In this document: in pieces, positions 33,802 through 42,560 of the stretch
Position numbering within the stretch: the first letter of the stretch is position 1
Layout of the letters: the number at the start of each line of letters is the position of its first letter
NCBI RefSeq assembly: GCF_963678425.1
Contig: NZ_OY782855.1
Coordinates: 434,001 to 498,000, forward strand
Direction: 5' to 3'
Source: an uncultured Bacteroides sp.
Lineage (GTDB): Bacteria > Bacteroidota > Bacteroidia > Bacteroidales > Bacteroidaceae
Length of the DNA: 64,000 nucleotides
The notes under the pieces: generated by a model
What the model saw: only the letters and a program-made list of their open reading frames with translations
Databases searched by the model: none
Told to the model about the DNA's origin: nothing
Program-made: the position numbers and the translations under genes

Positions 33802-33889
33802 TGTACAAAAAAATGCAATGTTCTGTACAAAATAATTAATTCCGTTGTACAAAAGAATGTTTTCTTTTGTACAACGGAATATTTTTATA
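33802..33889. repeat. Four 22-bp degenerate tandem repeats, each beginning with the palindrome TGTACA
   Basis: TGTACA occurs at 33802, 33824, 33846 and 33868, exactly 22 bp apart. The bases after each are similar in the first three units (AAAAAAAT, AAATAATT, AAAGAATG) and diverge later. The last two TGTACA copies also form part of the terminator stem at 33839-33880. It may be a set of operator sites for a dimeric regulator, two helical turns apart, or a decayed tandem duplication. Confidence 0.75.
33839..33885 (+). terminator. Strong terminator after the HU-LysM gene
   Basis: A perfect 18-bp stem (33839-33856 with 33863-33880), 6-nt loop ATGTTT, followed by ATTTTTAT. Confidence 0.9.
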
Positions 33890-33963
33890 TCACCAATCAT
33901 TCTCTTTTTACTCCTTAGTTATCTAAAATCTAAACATTATGCATTGTTTTTTAATAAAATTTA

Positions 33964-33995
33964 GTTGCTGTAGTTAATTATAAAGAGTAATTTTG
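33964..33995 (+). promoter_or_regulatory. Promoter of the moxR-bat operon
   Basis: GTTG at 33964-33967, 20 bp, then TAATTTTG at 33988-33995 (TAnnTTTG). The moxR ATG lies 81 bp downstream. Confidence 0.65.
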
Positions 33996-34076
33996 GAACT
34001 CGAAAAGAAAGTTCAATTTCAAAGATGAATTTTCTTCTTTTCAAAGAAATTAAAACATAAAAGTATTATAAAAACT

Positions 34077-35072
34077 ATGGCTGAATCGATTGATATCCGT
34101 GAACTGAACGAGCGGATTGAAAAACAGAGCGCATTTGTGACCAACCTCATGATGGGGATGGATCAGGTAATTGTGGGACAAAAACATTTAGTAGAGTCTT
34201 TGTTGATTGGGTTACTGTCTGACGGACACGTTCTTCTTGAAGGTGTACCGGGACTAGCAAAGACACTGGCAATAAAAACGCTGGCTTCGCTGATTGATGC
34301 AAAATACAGTCGTATCCAGTTCACTCCCGACTTGTTGCCGGCCGATGTTATTGGTACCATGATTTATAATCAGAAGGAAGAAGCATTTGTGGTTAGAAAA
34401 GGACCAATCTTTGCCAATTTCGTATTAGCGGATGAAATTAACCGTGCACCGGCAAAGGTGCAGAGTGCACTGCTTGAGGCTATGCAGGAAAGACAGGTAA
34501 CTTTAAGCAAAGAAACTTTCAAATTGCCTGAACCGTTCCTGGTACTTGCTACACAGAATCCAATAGAGCAGGAGGGCACATATTCGCTTCCTGAAGCACA
34601 GGTAGACCGTTTTATGCTGAAGGTGGTTATTGATTATCCAAAACAGGAAGAAGAAAAACTGATTATTCGTCAGAACATCAATGGTTCTAAATTTGACGTT
34701 AAACCAATACTGAAAGCTGATGAAATTTTAGAGGCTCGTAAAGTGGTTAGAGACGTTTATCTTGACGAAAAGATAGAGCGATATATCGTTGATATTGTGT
34801 TTGCTACACGTTACCCTGAGAAGTATGGCTTGAACGAGCTAAAGGACTTAATCAGCTTTGGTGGATCTCCTCGTGCTTCTATTAATCTGGCACTTGCAGC
34901 CCGTACATATGCATTTATAAAGAGACGTGGTTATGTAATTCCGGAAGATGTGCGCGCCATTGCACATGATGTTCTTCGTCACCGTATTGGCCTGACTTAT
35001 GAAGCTGAAGCTAGTAACATTACATCAGACGAAATAGTAAGCAAGATTCTTAATAAGGTAGAGGTGCCTTAG
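34077..35072 (+). CDS. moxR: MoxR-family AAA+ ATPase
   Basis: A 331-residue AAA ATPase. Walker A GVPGLAKT (about 57-64), Walker B FVLADEINRAPAKVQSAL, sensor-1 LATQNPIEQEGTY, and the arginine-finger PEAQVDRFML are all present. MoxR proteins act as chaperone-like ATPases with VWA proteins in the Bat system. It is the first gene of the operon and lies 4 bp ahead of the DUF58 gene. Confidence 0.96.
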   Translation: MAESIDIRELNERIEKQSAFVTNLMMGMDQVIVGQKHLVESLLIGLLSDGHVLLEGVPGLAKTLAIKTLASLIDAKYSRIQFTPDLLPADVIGTMIYNQKEEAFVVRKGPIFANFVLADEINRAPAKVQSALLEAMQERQVTLSKETFKLPEPFLVLATQNPIEQEGTYSLPEAQVDRFMLKVVIDYPKQEEEKLIIRQNINGSKFDVKPILKADEILEARKVVRDVYLDEKIERYIVDIVFATRYPEKYGLNELKDLISFGGSPRASINLALAARTYAFIKRRGYVIPEDVRAIAHDVLRHRIGLTYEAEASNITSDEIVSKILNKVEVP

Positions 35073-35076
35073 TGGT

Positions 35077-35946
35077 ATGGAAGCGAGTGAACTTATAAAA
35101 AAAGTTCGTCAGATTGAAATAAAGACTCGGGGACTATCGAATAACATCTTCGCCGGAGAGTATCATACTGCCTTTAAGGGGCGTGGTATGGCCTTTTCTG
35201 AAGTTCGTGAGTATCAATATGGCGACGATATACGAGATATTGATTGGAACGTGACGGCACGTTTCCACAAACCTTATGTAAAAGTGTTTGAGGAAGAACG
35301 TGAGTTAACCGTCATGCTGTTGATTGATGTGTCGGGAAGTCTTGAATTTGGAACGGTGAAACAGATGAAGAAAGATATGGTGACAGAAATTGCCGCCACG
35401 CTTGCTTTCTCTGCTATCCAGAACAATGATAAAATTGGAGTAATATTTTTCTCGGATAGAATAGAGAAGTTTATACCGCCAAAAAAGGGTAGAAAGCACA
35501 TTCTTTTCATCATTCGTGAACTGATCGATTTTAAGGCTACCAGCCGGAGAACAAATATCAGAATGGGGCTTGAATATCTTACGAATGTGATTAGGAAAAG
35601 ATGTACGGCTTTTGTTATATCCGATTTTATTGATAGTTCTGATTTCAAGAATGCACTGACCATTGCCAATCGTAAGCATGATTTAGTAGCGATTCAGGTT
35701 TATGACAGAAGGGTTGAGGAACTACCGTCGGTAGGTCTGATGAAAGTGAAGGATGCCGAAACCGGTCATGAACAATGGATTGATACTTCATCCCTTGCCT
35801 TGCGCAGAGCTCATCATGATTGGTGGCTTAAGAAACAGACTATTCTTAATGATACATTTACGAAGAGTAATGTAGATTCGGTCTCCGTTCGTACTGACCA
35901 GGATTATGTGAAAGCCTTGTTGAATTTGTTTGCTAAAAGAAAGTAA
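35077..35946 (+). CDS. DUF58 protein (VWA-like) of the Bat operon
   Basis: A 289-residue protein with the DUF58 motif REYQYGDDIRDIDWNVTARF and the VWA-like MLLIDVSGSLEFGT (MIDAS DxSxS). The gene order moxR-DUF58-batA is conserved in Bacteroidetes. It is a cytoplasmic VWA partner of MoxR. It has no transmembrane segment and is 6 bp from the next gene. Confidence 0.93.
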   Translation: MEASELIKKVRQIEIKTRGLSNNIFAGEYHTAFKGRGMAFSEVREYQYGDDIRDIDWNVTARFHKPYVKVFEEERELTVMLLIDVSGSLEFGTVKQMKKDMVTEIAATLAFSAIQNNDKIGVIFFSDRIEKFIPPKKGRKHILFIIRELIDFKATSRRTNIRMGLEYLTNVIRKRCTAFVISDFIDSSDFKNALTIANRKHDLVAIQVYDRRVEELPSVGLMKVKDAETGHEQWIDTSSLALRRAHHDWWLKKQTILNDTFTKSNVDSVSVRTDQDYVKALLNLFAKRK

Positions 35947-35952
35947 TACGAA

Positions 35953-37056
35953 ATGAGTAGATACACATTATTGAGAAGCAGAAAATTCTTTATTGCGCTG
36001 AGCTGTTCAATGCTGTTCTTTTTTGCACCGCAAAAGATAACAGCTCAATCTGTAACTGTAGATGCATCAATTGATTCCTTGCAGATTATGATTGGAGAAC
36101 AAGCAAGAATTAAGCTGCAGATAAGCATTGATGCCAAACAGAAAGCTATTTTTCCCCATTTTACCGATAGCATTATTAAAGGAATAGAAATTGTAGGAAT
36201 TGCAAAGCCCGATACTCAGTATCTGAATAACAGGCAGCGTTTGCTGATTACGCAGAGATATACGATAACTTCGTTTGATTCTGCGCTTTATTATATTCCG
36301 CCTTTTAGCGTGAAAGTGGTAAATACGGTATATAAATCAAAGTCTCTGGCTCTGAAAGTAATCTCTCCACGTGTTGATGTGAGCCATCCCGATCATTTCT
36401 ATCCTCAGAAAGGGGTGATGAATCCTCCGTTTATGTGGAGTGACTGGGCTGGAACGCTATTCCTTTCCATACTGGCTATTCCGTTGATGTTCCTGATTGT
36501 CTACTTAATTATCCGGTTTAGGGATAATAAGCCAATTATCAGACACATAAGGATAGAACCCAAGCTACCGCCTCACCAGCTGGCTATGAAGGAAATAGAA
36601 CGCATTAAGACAGAAAAGATATGGCAGAAAGGTCGTTCTAAGGAATATTATACAGAATTGACCGATGCGTTGCGTACCTATATTCAGGATCGCTTCGGCT
36701 TTAGTGCAATGGAAATGACATCTTCCGAGATTATTGAAAAACTAAAGGAAGTTGAAGCTAAGGATATCAATGACTTGAAATTCTTGTTTCAAACGGCAGA
36801 CCTTGTTAAGTTTGCCAAGCATGACCCGATGATGAATGAGAATGATTCTAACTTGTTGAATGCAATTGCCTTTATTAATGAAACAAAAACGGAAGAGCCA
36901 GTTGATAAAAAGCCTGTGCCAACAGAAATAACCGTAGAAGAGAAACGTTCACGCAGAGCGAAAGTACTTTTGGCCGTTGGAATCGTTGTATTGTCTGCTT
37001 CAGTGCTGGCAATCTTTGCATTTGTGGCTATGAAGTTAGTCGATTCGTTCTTATAA
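35953..37056 (+). CDS. BatD-like membrane protein of the Bat operon (DUF4381-like)
   Basis: A 367-residue protein. Signal peptide (FFIALSCSMLFFFAPQKITA), an extracytoplasmic beta domain (about 33-165) that resembles the oxygen-tolerance/BatD fold, a transmembrane helix at about 170-192 (LFLSILAIPLMFLIVYLIIRF), a cytoplasmic alpha domain with YTELTDALRTYIQDRFGFSA and FAKHDPMMNENDSN, and a second helix near the C-terminus (LLAVGIVVLSASVLAIFAFV). The same cytoplasmic pattern occurs in the true BatD further down. It lies between the DUF58 gene and batA. Confidence 0.8.
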   Translation: MSRYTLLRSRKFFIALSCSMLFFFAPQKITAQSVTVDASIDSLQIMIGEQARIKLQISIDAKQKAIFPHFTDSIIKGIEIVGIAKPDTQYLNNRQRLLITQRYTITSFDSALYYIPPFSVKVVNTVYKSKSLALKVISPRVDVSHPDHFYPQKGVMNPPFMWSDWAGTLFLSILAIPLMFLIVYLIIRFRDNKPIIRHIRIEPKLPPHQLAMKEIERIKTEKIWQKGRSKEYYTELTDALRTYIQDRFGFSAMEMTSSEIIEKLKEVEAKDINDLKFLFQTADLVKFAKHDPMMNENDSNLLNAIAFINETKTEEPVDKKPVPTEITVEEKRSRRAKVLLAVGIVVLSASVLAIFAFVAMKLVDSFL

Positions 37057-37078
37057 ATGTGATAAAAACAATAAAAAG

Positions 37079-38062
37079 ATGATATTTGCAAATATTTATT
37101 ATTTCTTCCTGCTAATACTTCTTATACCCTATATAATGTGGTATATCCTAAAACAACGGAAAAATGAGGCTTCTCTTCAGATTTCCGATACGAGGGTATA
37201 TGCTCACACTCCCAAAAGCTATAAGATATATTTGCTTCATGCACCATTCATTTTAAGAGTAATTTCTTTTGTAATGATTGTATTGATTCTTGCACGTCCG
37301 CAAACTACCAATAACTGGAAGAATACCGAGACTGAAGGAATCGATATTATGATGGCTCTTGATATTTCTTCCACTATGCTGGCTGAAGATCTTAAGCCTA
37401 ATCGTCTGGAAGCGGCTAAGAATGTGGCTACTGAATTTATTAACGGACGTCCGAATGATAATATCGGGATAACACTTTTTGCAGCTGAAAGTTTTACACA
37501 ATGTCCGTTGACTGTAGATCATGCGGTTTTGCTGAATCTTTTTCAGAATATAAAATGTGGAATAATTGAAGATGGTACTGCTATAGGTATGGGTATTGCA
37601 AATGCGGTAACCAGACTGAAAGACAGCAAGGCAAAATCGAAGGTTATAATTTTATTGTCGGATGGATCTAATAATAAAGGGGATATTTCTCCGCTGACTG
37701 CTGCCGAAATCGCCAAAAGCTTTGGAATTAGGGTTTATACTATTGGTGTAGGAACAAATGGTTTGGCACCTTATCCTTATCCAACCGCTGCTGGAGTACA
37801 GTATATCAATATGCCGGTTGAAATCGATGAATCTACATTATCTAAGATTGCAGAGACTACAGATGGAAACTATTTTCGTGCAACGAGTACTTCTAAGTTA
37901 AAAGAGGTATACCATGAAATCGATAAACTAGAGAAAACTAAGTTAAACGTAAAAGCATATAGTAAGAGACAGGAAAATTATCAGCCATTCGCATTGATCT
38001 TGTTCTTATGTATTCTTAGTGAGGCTCTTTTGCGTAACTCTATATTAAAGAAAATACCATAA
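37079..38062 (+). CDS. batA: BatA, von Willebrand factor A membrane protein
   Basis: A 327-residue protein with an N-terminal helix pair (FLLILLIPYIMWYIL; FVMIVLILARPQ), a VWA domain with MIDAS motif MALDISSTMLAEDLKPNRLEA (DxSxT), TLFAAES and LLSDGSNNKG, and a C-terminal helix. It is 55% of the typical BatA/BatB pattern pair; its neighbour batB is a paralogue. BatA and BatB are proposed partners of MoxR in oxygen or oxidative-stress tolerance (Bacteroides aerotolerance, established name). It is 20 bp from batB. Confidence 0.95.
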   Translation: MIFANIYYFFLLILLIPYIMWYILKQRKNEASLQISDTRVYAHTPKSYKIYLLHAPFILRVISFVMIVLILARPQTTNNWKNTETEGIDIMMALDISSTMLAEDLKPNRLEAAKNVATEFINGRPNDNIGITLFAAESFTQCPLTVDHAVLLNLFQNIKCGIIEDGTAIGMGIANAVTRLKDSKAKSKVIILLSDGSNNKGDISPLTAAEIAKSFGIRVYTIGVGTNGLAPYPYPTAAGVQYINMPVEIDESTLSKIAETTDGNYFRATSTSKLKEVYHEIDKLEKTKLNVKAYSKRQENYQPFALILFLCILSEALLRNSILKKIP

Positions 38063-38082
38063 TTAATAAAACAAGATAAATT

Positions 38083-39105
38083 ATGTTTCGATTTGCAGAC
38101 CCGACATATTTATATCTACTTATAATATTGCCGTTCATTATAGTTCTTTATTTGTATTCCAACATAAAAAGGAGGAAGGCGATTAAAAAGTTCGGTGATC
38201 CGGAACTGATGGGTCAATTGATGCCTGATGTTTCGAAATATCGTCCTGATATTAAATTCTGGCTTGTGTTTTCCGCACTGGCATTGACTATAGTGTTGAT
38301 AGCCCGTCCTCAGTTCGGCACAAAAACGAATAAAGTTAAAAGGAACGGAGTGGAGGTGATTATTGCATTGGATATATCTAATTCCATGATGGCCGGAGAT
38401 GTTGTTCCAAGCCGTTTAGAGAAAGCTAAGATGGTGGTATCTAAACTGATCGATGAACTAGACCAGGACAAAGTGGGAATGATTGTATTTGCAGGAGATG
38501 CTTATACACAATTACCAATCACAAGTGATTATATCTCAGCTAAAATGTTTCTGGAAACAATTACTCCTGAATTGATCTCAAGACAGGGAACCGCTATCGG
38601 TTCAGCCGTTGATTTGGCAACCCATAGTTTTACTCCCCAGAAAGGAGTGGGAAGAGCAATTGTTCTTATCACCGATGGTGAAAATCACGAAGATGGTGCT
38701 GTAGAAGCAGTAAAAGCAGCTAAGAAGAATGATATTACTGTGCATGTACTGGGAGTTGGTTCTCCTGACGGGGCGCCCATTCCTATTCCGGGATCAAACA
38801 ATTTCCGTAAAGATAAACAGGGAAATGTTATCGTAACGCGTTTGAATGAATCCATGTGTAAGGAACTGGCTATCGCTGGAAAAGGTATTTATGCGCATGT
38901 TGATAATTCAAATTCTGCTCAGAAGGCTCTGATCAGTGAAATTGATAAAATGGCAAAATCAAATTTAGAAAGTAGTGTCTATTCTGATTTCGATGAACAA
39001 TTTCAGGGAGTGGCATGGATTATCCTGCTTTTGTTGATAGCTGAATTATTGCTGTTGGAACGAAAGAATCCATTATTCAAGAATATAAAACTGTTTAAGA
39101 TATAA
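38083..39105 (+). CDS. batB: BatB, von Willebrand factor A membrane protein
   Basis: A 340-residue paralogue of BatA. N-terminal helices (YLYLLIILPFIIVLYLY; WLVFSALALTIVLIARPQF), VWA with MIDAS IIALDISNSMMAGDVVPSRL (DxSxS), MIVFAGDAYTQLPITSDY, VLITDGENHEDGA, and a C-terminal helix (AWIILLLLIAELLLL). It works with BatA and the TPR partner BatC encoded 8 bp downstream. Confidence 0.95.
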   Translation: MFRFADPTYLYLLIILPFIIVLYLYSNIKRRKAIKKFGDPELMGQLMPDVSKYRPDIKFWLVFSALALTIVLIARPQFGTKTNKVKRNGVEVIIALDISNSMMAGDVVPSRLEKAKMVVSKLIDELDQDKVGMIVFAGDAYTQLPITSDYISAKMFLETITPELISRQGTAIGSAVDLATHSFTPQKGVGRAIVLITDGENHEDGAVEAVKAAKKNDITVHVLGVGSPDGAPIPIPGSNNFRKDKQGNVIVTRLNESMCKELAIAGKGIYAHVDNSNSAQKALISEIDKMAKSNLESSVYSDFDEQFQGVAWIILLLLIAELLLLERKNPLFKNIKLFKI

Positions 39106-39113
39106 ATAGAGAA

Positions 39114-39833
39114 ATGTCACAGGTTAAATATATTATTATTATAGCTGTCCTTTTTTTAGCCAATTGCGCAACATTTGCACAAAAGACTGAGAGAGACTAT
39201 ATCCGCAAAGGAAACAAACTGTATACTGACAGTTCCTATGTGCAGGCCGAAGTAAATTATCGGAAAGCATTGGAACTGAATCCGAATTCTACAGAAGCTT
39301 TATATAATTTAGGTAATACGCTTTCTCATCAAGGAAAGTTGAAGGATGCTATGGAAAAGTATACTGCAGCTACTAAAGCTGCAGGTAAAAATAATACTAA
39401 ACTGGCAAAAATATACCATAATGCCGGGGTACTTTATCAGTCTGCAAAGCATTATCAGGAAGCGGTTCAGTCTTATAAACAATCTCTGAGGTACAATCCA
39501 AGTGATGATGAAACAAGGTATAACCTGGCTTTGGCTATGAAAATGCTGAAGGATCAGCAAAAAAAACAGCAAAACAAAGACAAGAATAAGGATAAAAATA
39601 AGAATAAGGATAAAGACAAACAGAAAAAGGACGACCAAAAGAAAAAGCAGGATCAAAAGAATAAAGATGATAAACAAAAACAGCAACCTAAGCCGCAGCC
39701 TGATAAGAATAAAATGTCTAAGCAGAATGCGGAACAATTGCTGAATGCAGCAATGCAAGATGAAAAACAACTTCAGGAAAAAGCCAAGAAACAATTGAGA
39801 AATCAAGGCAGAAACCTGGATAAAGACTGGTAA
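39114..39833 (+). CDS. batC: BatC, TPR protein
   Basis: A 239-residue protein with a signal peptide (YIIIIAVLFLANCATFA), three TPR units (about 26-145: YVQAEVNYRKALELNPNSTE, LYNLGNTLSHQGKLKDAMEK, YKQSLRYNPSDDETRYNLAL) and a strongly basic Lys/Gln/Asp-rich tail (about 146-200), then a short helix ending NLDKDW. TPRs suggest it scaffolds BatA/BatB in the periplasm. The tail is low-complexity (AAG/AAA-rich DNA), which also creates a long shadow frame on the other strand. Confidence 0.92.
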   Translation: MSQVKYIIIIAVLFLANCATFAQKTERDYIRKGNKLYTDSSYVQAEVNYRKALELNPNSTEALYNLGNTLSHQGKLKDAMEKYTAATKAAGKNNTKLAKIYHNAGVLYQSAKHYQEAVQSYKQSLRYNPSDDETRYNLALAMKMLKDQQKKQQNKDKNKDKNKNKDKDKQKKDDQKKKQDQKNKDDKQKQQPKPQPDKNKMSKQNAEQLLNAAMQDEKQLQEKAKKQLRNQGRNLDKDW

Positions 39834-39868
39834 TAGAATAATAATAAGGACACAAATTTATATAAGCA

Positions 39869-41701
39869 ATGAGGAAACTGATTTTCTTATTCATCATTTT
39901 ACTGATTCCGGGGATAAACAGTTATGCTGACAACGTAAGATTAGTGGCAGATGCTCCGGATGCAGTCGCTGTAGGCGATCAATTTAGAATTACGTACACA
40001 GTAAATACACAGAATGTAAAAAGTTTTAGAGCCTCTTCTATGAAAGGGCTGGATGTTTTAGCCGGACCTTATGAATCGAGAATGACGAGCTCACAGTATA
40101 TTAACGGAAAGGGCTCTACCGTTAGCTCCATTACTTATACCTATACAGTAATGGCTTCTGCAAAAGGAACCTTTAGTATTTCTCCTGCAAGTATTGTTGC
40201 AGATGGAAGGTCTGTTACTTCAAATGCTTTAAAGATTAGAGTACTTCCGGCAGATCAGGCAAATCGTGGATCATCATCATCTTCACCTTCTAAAAGTTCT
40301 CGTTCAAAATCATCTGGGACAAAGGTTTCTGCAGAAGATCTGATAATTGTAGGATCTGTAAACAAAACAAATGTATATGAACAGGAAGCGCTGGTGTTAA
40401 CTTATAAAGTTTATACGTTGGTAGATCTAAGAGGATTTGATAACGTAAAATTGCCTGATTTTAAAGGATTCCAGTCACAGGAAGTTGAGTTGCCCCAAAC
40501 AAAGCAGTTTACCTTGGAACGTTATAAAGGAAAGAATTACCATTCTGTAGTTTATAGACAGTTTGTTCTTTTCCCGCAACAATCAGGAAAGTTAGTCATC
40601 AATCCTGCCAGATTTGATGCTTCAATAGCCAAAGCAGTACAGACGGCTGATCCGTTTGATGCTTTCTTCAATGGCGGATCAAATGTTGTTGAAGTTAAGA
40701 AAACAATCGTAACGCCTCAGATCACTGTAAATGTAAATTCATTGCCCGCAGGAAAACCAGCTAACTTCTGTGGTGGAGTGGGAGGATTCACTCTTTCTTC
40801 AACTATTAACTCTAAAGAAGTTAAAACAAACGATGCTGTAACCATCAAGGTAACTATCTCCGGTGTGGGTAATCTGAAACTGATTAATACTCCTAAAATC
40901 CAATTCCCTAAAGATTTTGAGGTTTACGATCCTAAGGTTACCAATAAATTTACCCTTACCAAAGGTGGCTTATCCGGAAGCAAGGTGATTGAATATCTGG
41001 TAATTCCTCGTTATGCCGGGGCATATAAAATTCCATCTGCAAGCCTTACTTACTTCGATAGCAATAGCCGGTCTTATAAGACTCTTAAAACTCAGGAGTA
41101 TGACTTGAAAGTTGCCAAGGGAGCAGGTAATGCTGATCAGGTTGTTGCCAACTTTACTAATAAAGAAGATCTTAAAGTGTTAGGCTCTGATATCCGGTAT
41201 ATAAAGACAAATGATGTAACACTGCATGAAAAAGGTGATTTCTTGTTTGGATCACTGCTTTATTATTTGCTTTATATTATTCCTGCATGCTTGTTTATTG
41301 CTTTTATAATCATTTATAGAAATCAGGCTGTTGAAAATGCCAATGTTGCCAAAGTGCGTACCAAGAAAGCTAATAAAGTGGCAACAAAGAGAATGAAGAT
41401 TGCTGGTAAACTTCTGAACGAAAACAAGAAAGAAGAATTCTACGATGAAGTATTAAAGGCTTTATGGGGATATATTAGCGATAAACTGAATATTCAGGTT
41501 TCTAAGCTCACAAAGGATAATGTTGAATCTGAATTGACTAATTATGGAGTGAATGCAGAGTTGACTAAAGAGTTCTTATCTGTACTCGATCAGTGCGAAT
41601 TTGCACGTTATGCGCCGGGTGACCCTAACGAAGCAATGGATAAGGTTTATTCTTCTGCCATTGAGGTAGTGAGTAAAATGGAAAACATAATTAAACACTA
41701 A
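39869..41701 (+). CDS. batD: BatD, large exported protein with oxygen-tolerance domain
   Basis: A 610-residue protein. Signal peptide (LIFLFIILLIPGINSYA), several immunoglobulin-like beta domains (about 20-440; VGDQFRITYTVNTQNVK, TYTVMASAKGTFSISPASI, LVLTYKVYTLVDLRGFDNV, ITVNVNSLPAGKPANFCGGV), one transmembrane helix (about 455-475; YYLLYIIPACLFIAFIIIY) and a cytoplasmic alpha tail with ISDKLNIQVSKLTKDN and FARYAPGDPNEAMDK. It matches BatD of Bacteroides. The Ser-rich linker at about 130-148 (SSSSSPSKSSRSKSSG) is a flexible spacer. Confidence 0.94.
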   Translation: MRKLIFLFIILLIPGINSYADNVRLVADAPDAVAVGDQFRITYTVNTQNVKSFRASSMKGLDVLAGPYESRMTSSQYINGKGSTVSSITYTYTVMASAKGTFSISPASIVADGRSVTSNALKIRVLPADQANRGSSSSSPSKSSRSKSSGTKVSAEDLIIVGSVNKTNVYEQEALVLTYKVYTLVDLRGFDNVKLPDFKGFQSQEVELPQTKQFTLERYKGKNYHSVVYRQFVLFPQQSGKLVINPARFDASIAKAVQTADPFDAFFNGGSNVVEVKKTIVTPQITVNVNSLPAGKPANFCGGVGGFTLSSTINSKEVKTNDAVTIKVTISGVGNLKLINTPKIQFPKDFEVYDPKVTNKFTLTKGGLSGSKVIEYLVIPRYAGAYKIPSASLTYFDSNSRSYKTLKTQEYDLKVAKGAGNADQVVANFTNKEDLKVLGSDIRYIKTNDVTLHEKGDFLFGSLLYYLLYIIPACLFIAFIIIYRNQAVENANVAKVRTKKANKVATKRMKIAGKLLNENKKEEFYDEVLKALWGYISDKLNIQVSKLTKDNVESELTNYGVNAELTKEFLSVLDQCEFARYAPGDPNEAMDKVYSSAIEVVSKMENIIKH

Positions 41702-41720
41702 CAGATTAAGAAATAGCAAT

Positions 41721-42545
41721 ATGAAAAAAATAATATTTTTAGTATTAAGTATTCTGTGTTCCTTTAATCTTTCTGCTCAGAATTCTTTGGCTGCTGACTC
41801 TGTAAAGACTACAAAACATGCCCGTAATGAGTTCTCTGCTGCTAAGATGGAGAATGCAACCAAATCGCAGGGCGATAAAGCTTATATTCGTAACGATTTT
41901 GCCTCTGCAATACAAATCTATGAATCGTTGCTTAACACGAAGGGAGAAGCTACGGAAATTTATTATAATTTAGGCAATAGCTATTATAAGAAAGGAGATA
42001 TGGCTAGAGCAATCTTAAACTACGAACGAGCTCTTTTGCTTAATCCCGGAGATGGCGATATCCGTTCTAATCTGGAAATAGCCCGTAGTAAAACAGTTGA
42101 TAAAGTAGAAGCTGCTCCACAACTGTTCTTTATCAGTTGGACCAATTCTCTTATTAATTGTATGGGAGCTGATTCCTGGGCAAAATGTGGGGTTGTTACT
42201 TTTATATTCTTAATTGTTGCACTTTATTTCTTTATCTTTTCCAAGAAGGTAATCCTTAAGAAAATGGGATTTATAGTCTCAATAGTCTTGCTTGTGGTCG
42301 TTATCTTATCAAATGTATTTGCTTCTCATCAAAAAAGTCTTCTCGCAAATCGGAATAGTGCAATTATTATGACACCTACTGTAACAATAAAGAGCACACC
42401 AAATGAAAGCGGTACAGATTTGTTTATTATTCATGAGGGACGCAAGGTAACCATCAAAGATAATTCTATGAAAGAGTGGAAGGAAATCATTCTTGAAGAT
42501 GGTAATGTTGGCTGGATTAAAACAGCTGATCTTGAAATAATCTAA
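41721..42545 (+). CDS. batE: BatE, TPR plus SH3-like membrane protein
   Basis: A 274-residue protein. Signal peptide (IIFLVLSILCSFNLSA), two TPR units (about 50-120; IRNDFASAIQIYESLL, IYYNLGNSYYKKGDMARAIL), two transmembrane helices (about 150-172 and 180-200) and a C-terminal bacterial SH3-like domain (PTVTIKSTPNESGTDLFIIH, EGRKVTIKDNSMKEWKEI). It is the last canonical bat gene. A PAP2 gene follows by 15 bp and is probably co-transcribed. Confidence 0.92.
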   Translation: MKKIIFLVLSILCSFNLSAQNSLAADSVKTTKHARNEFSAAKMENATKSQGDKAYIRNDFASAIQIYESLLNTKGEATEIYYNLGNSYYKKGDMARAILNYERALLLNPGDGDIRSNLEIARSKTVDKVEAAPQLFFISWTNSLINCMGADSWAKCGVVTFIFLIVALYFFIFSKKVILKKMGFIVSIVLLVVVILSNVFASHQKSLLANRNSAIIMTPTVTIKSTPNESGTDLFIIHEGRKVTIKDNSMKEWKEIILEDGNVGWIKTADLEII

Positions 42546-42560
42546 ACGCATCTGAACGCA

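Noticed and set aside
39309..39806. 165-codon open frame on the reverse strand inside batC
   Set aside because: It is a shadow of the Lys/Gln/Asp-rich tail of BatC; its Leu/Phe/Ile-rich translation follows from the complement of AAG/AAA codons.
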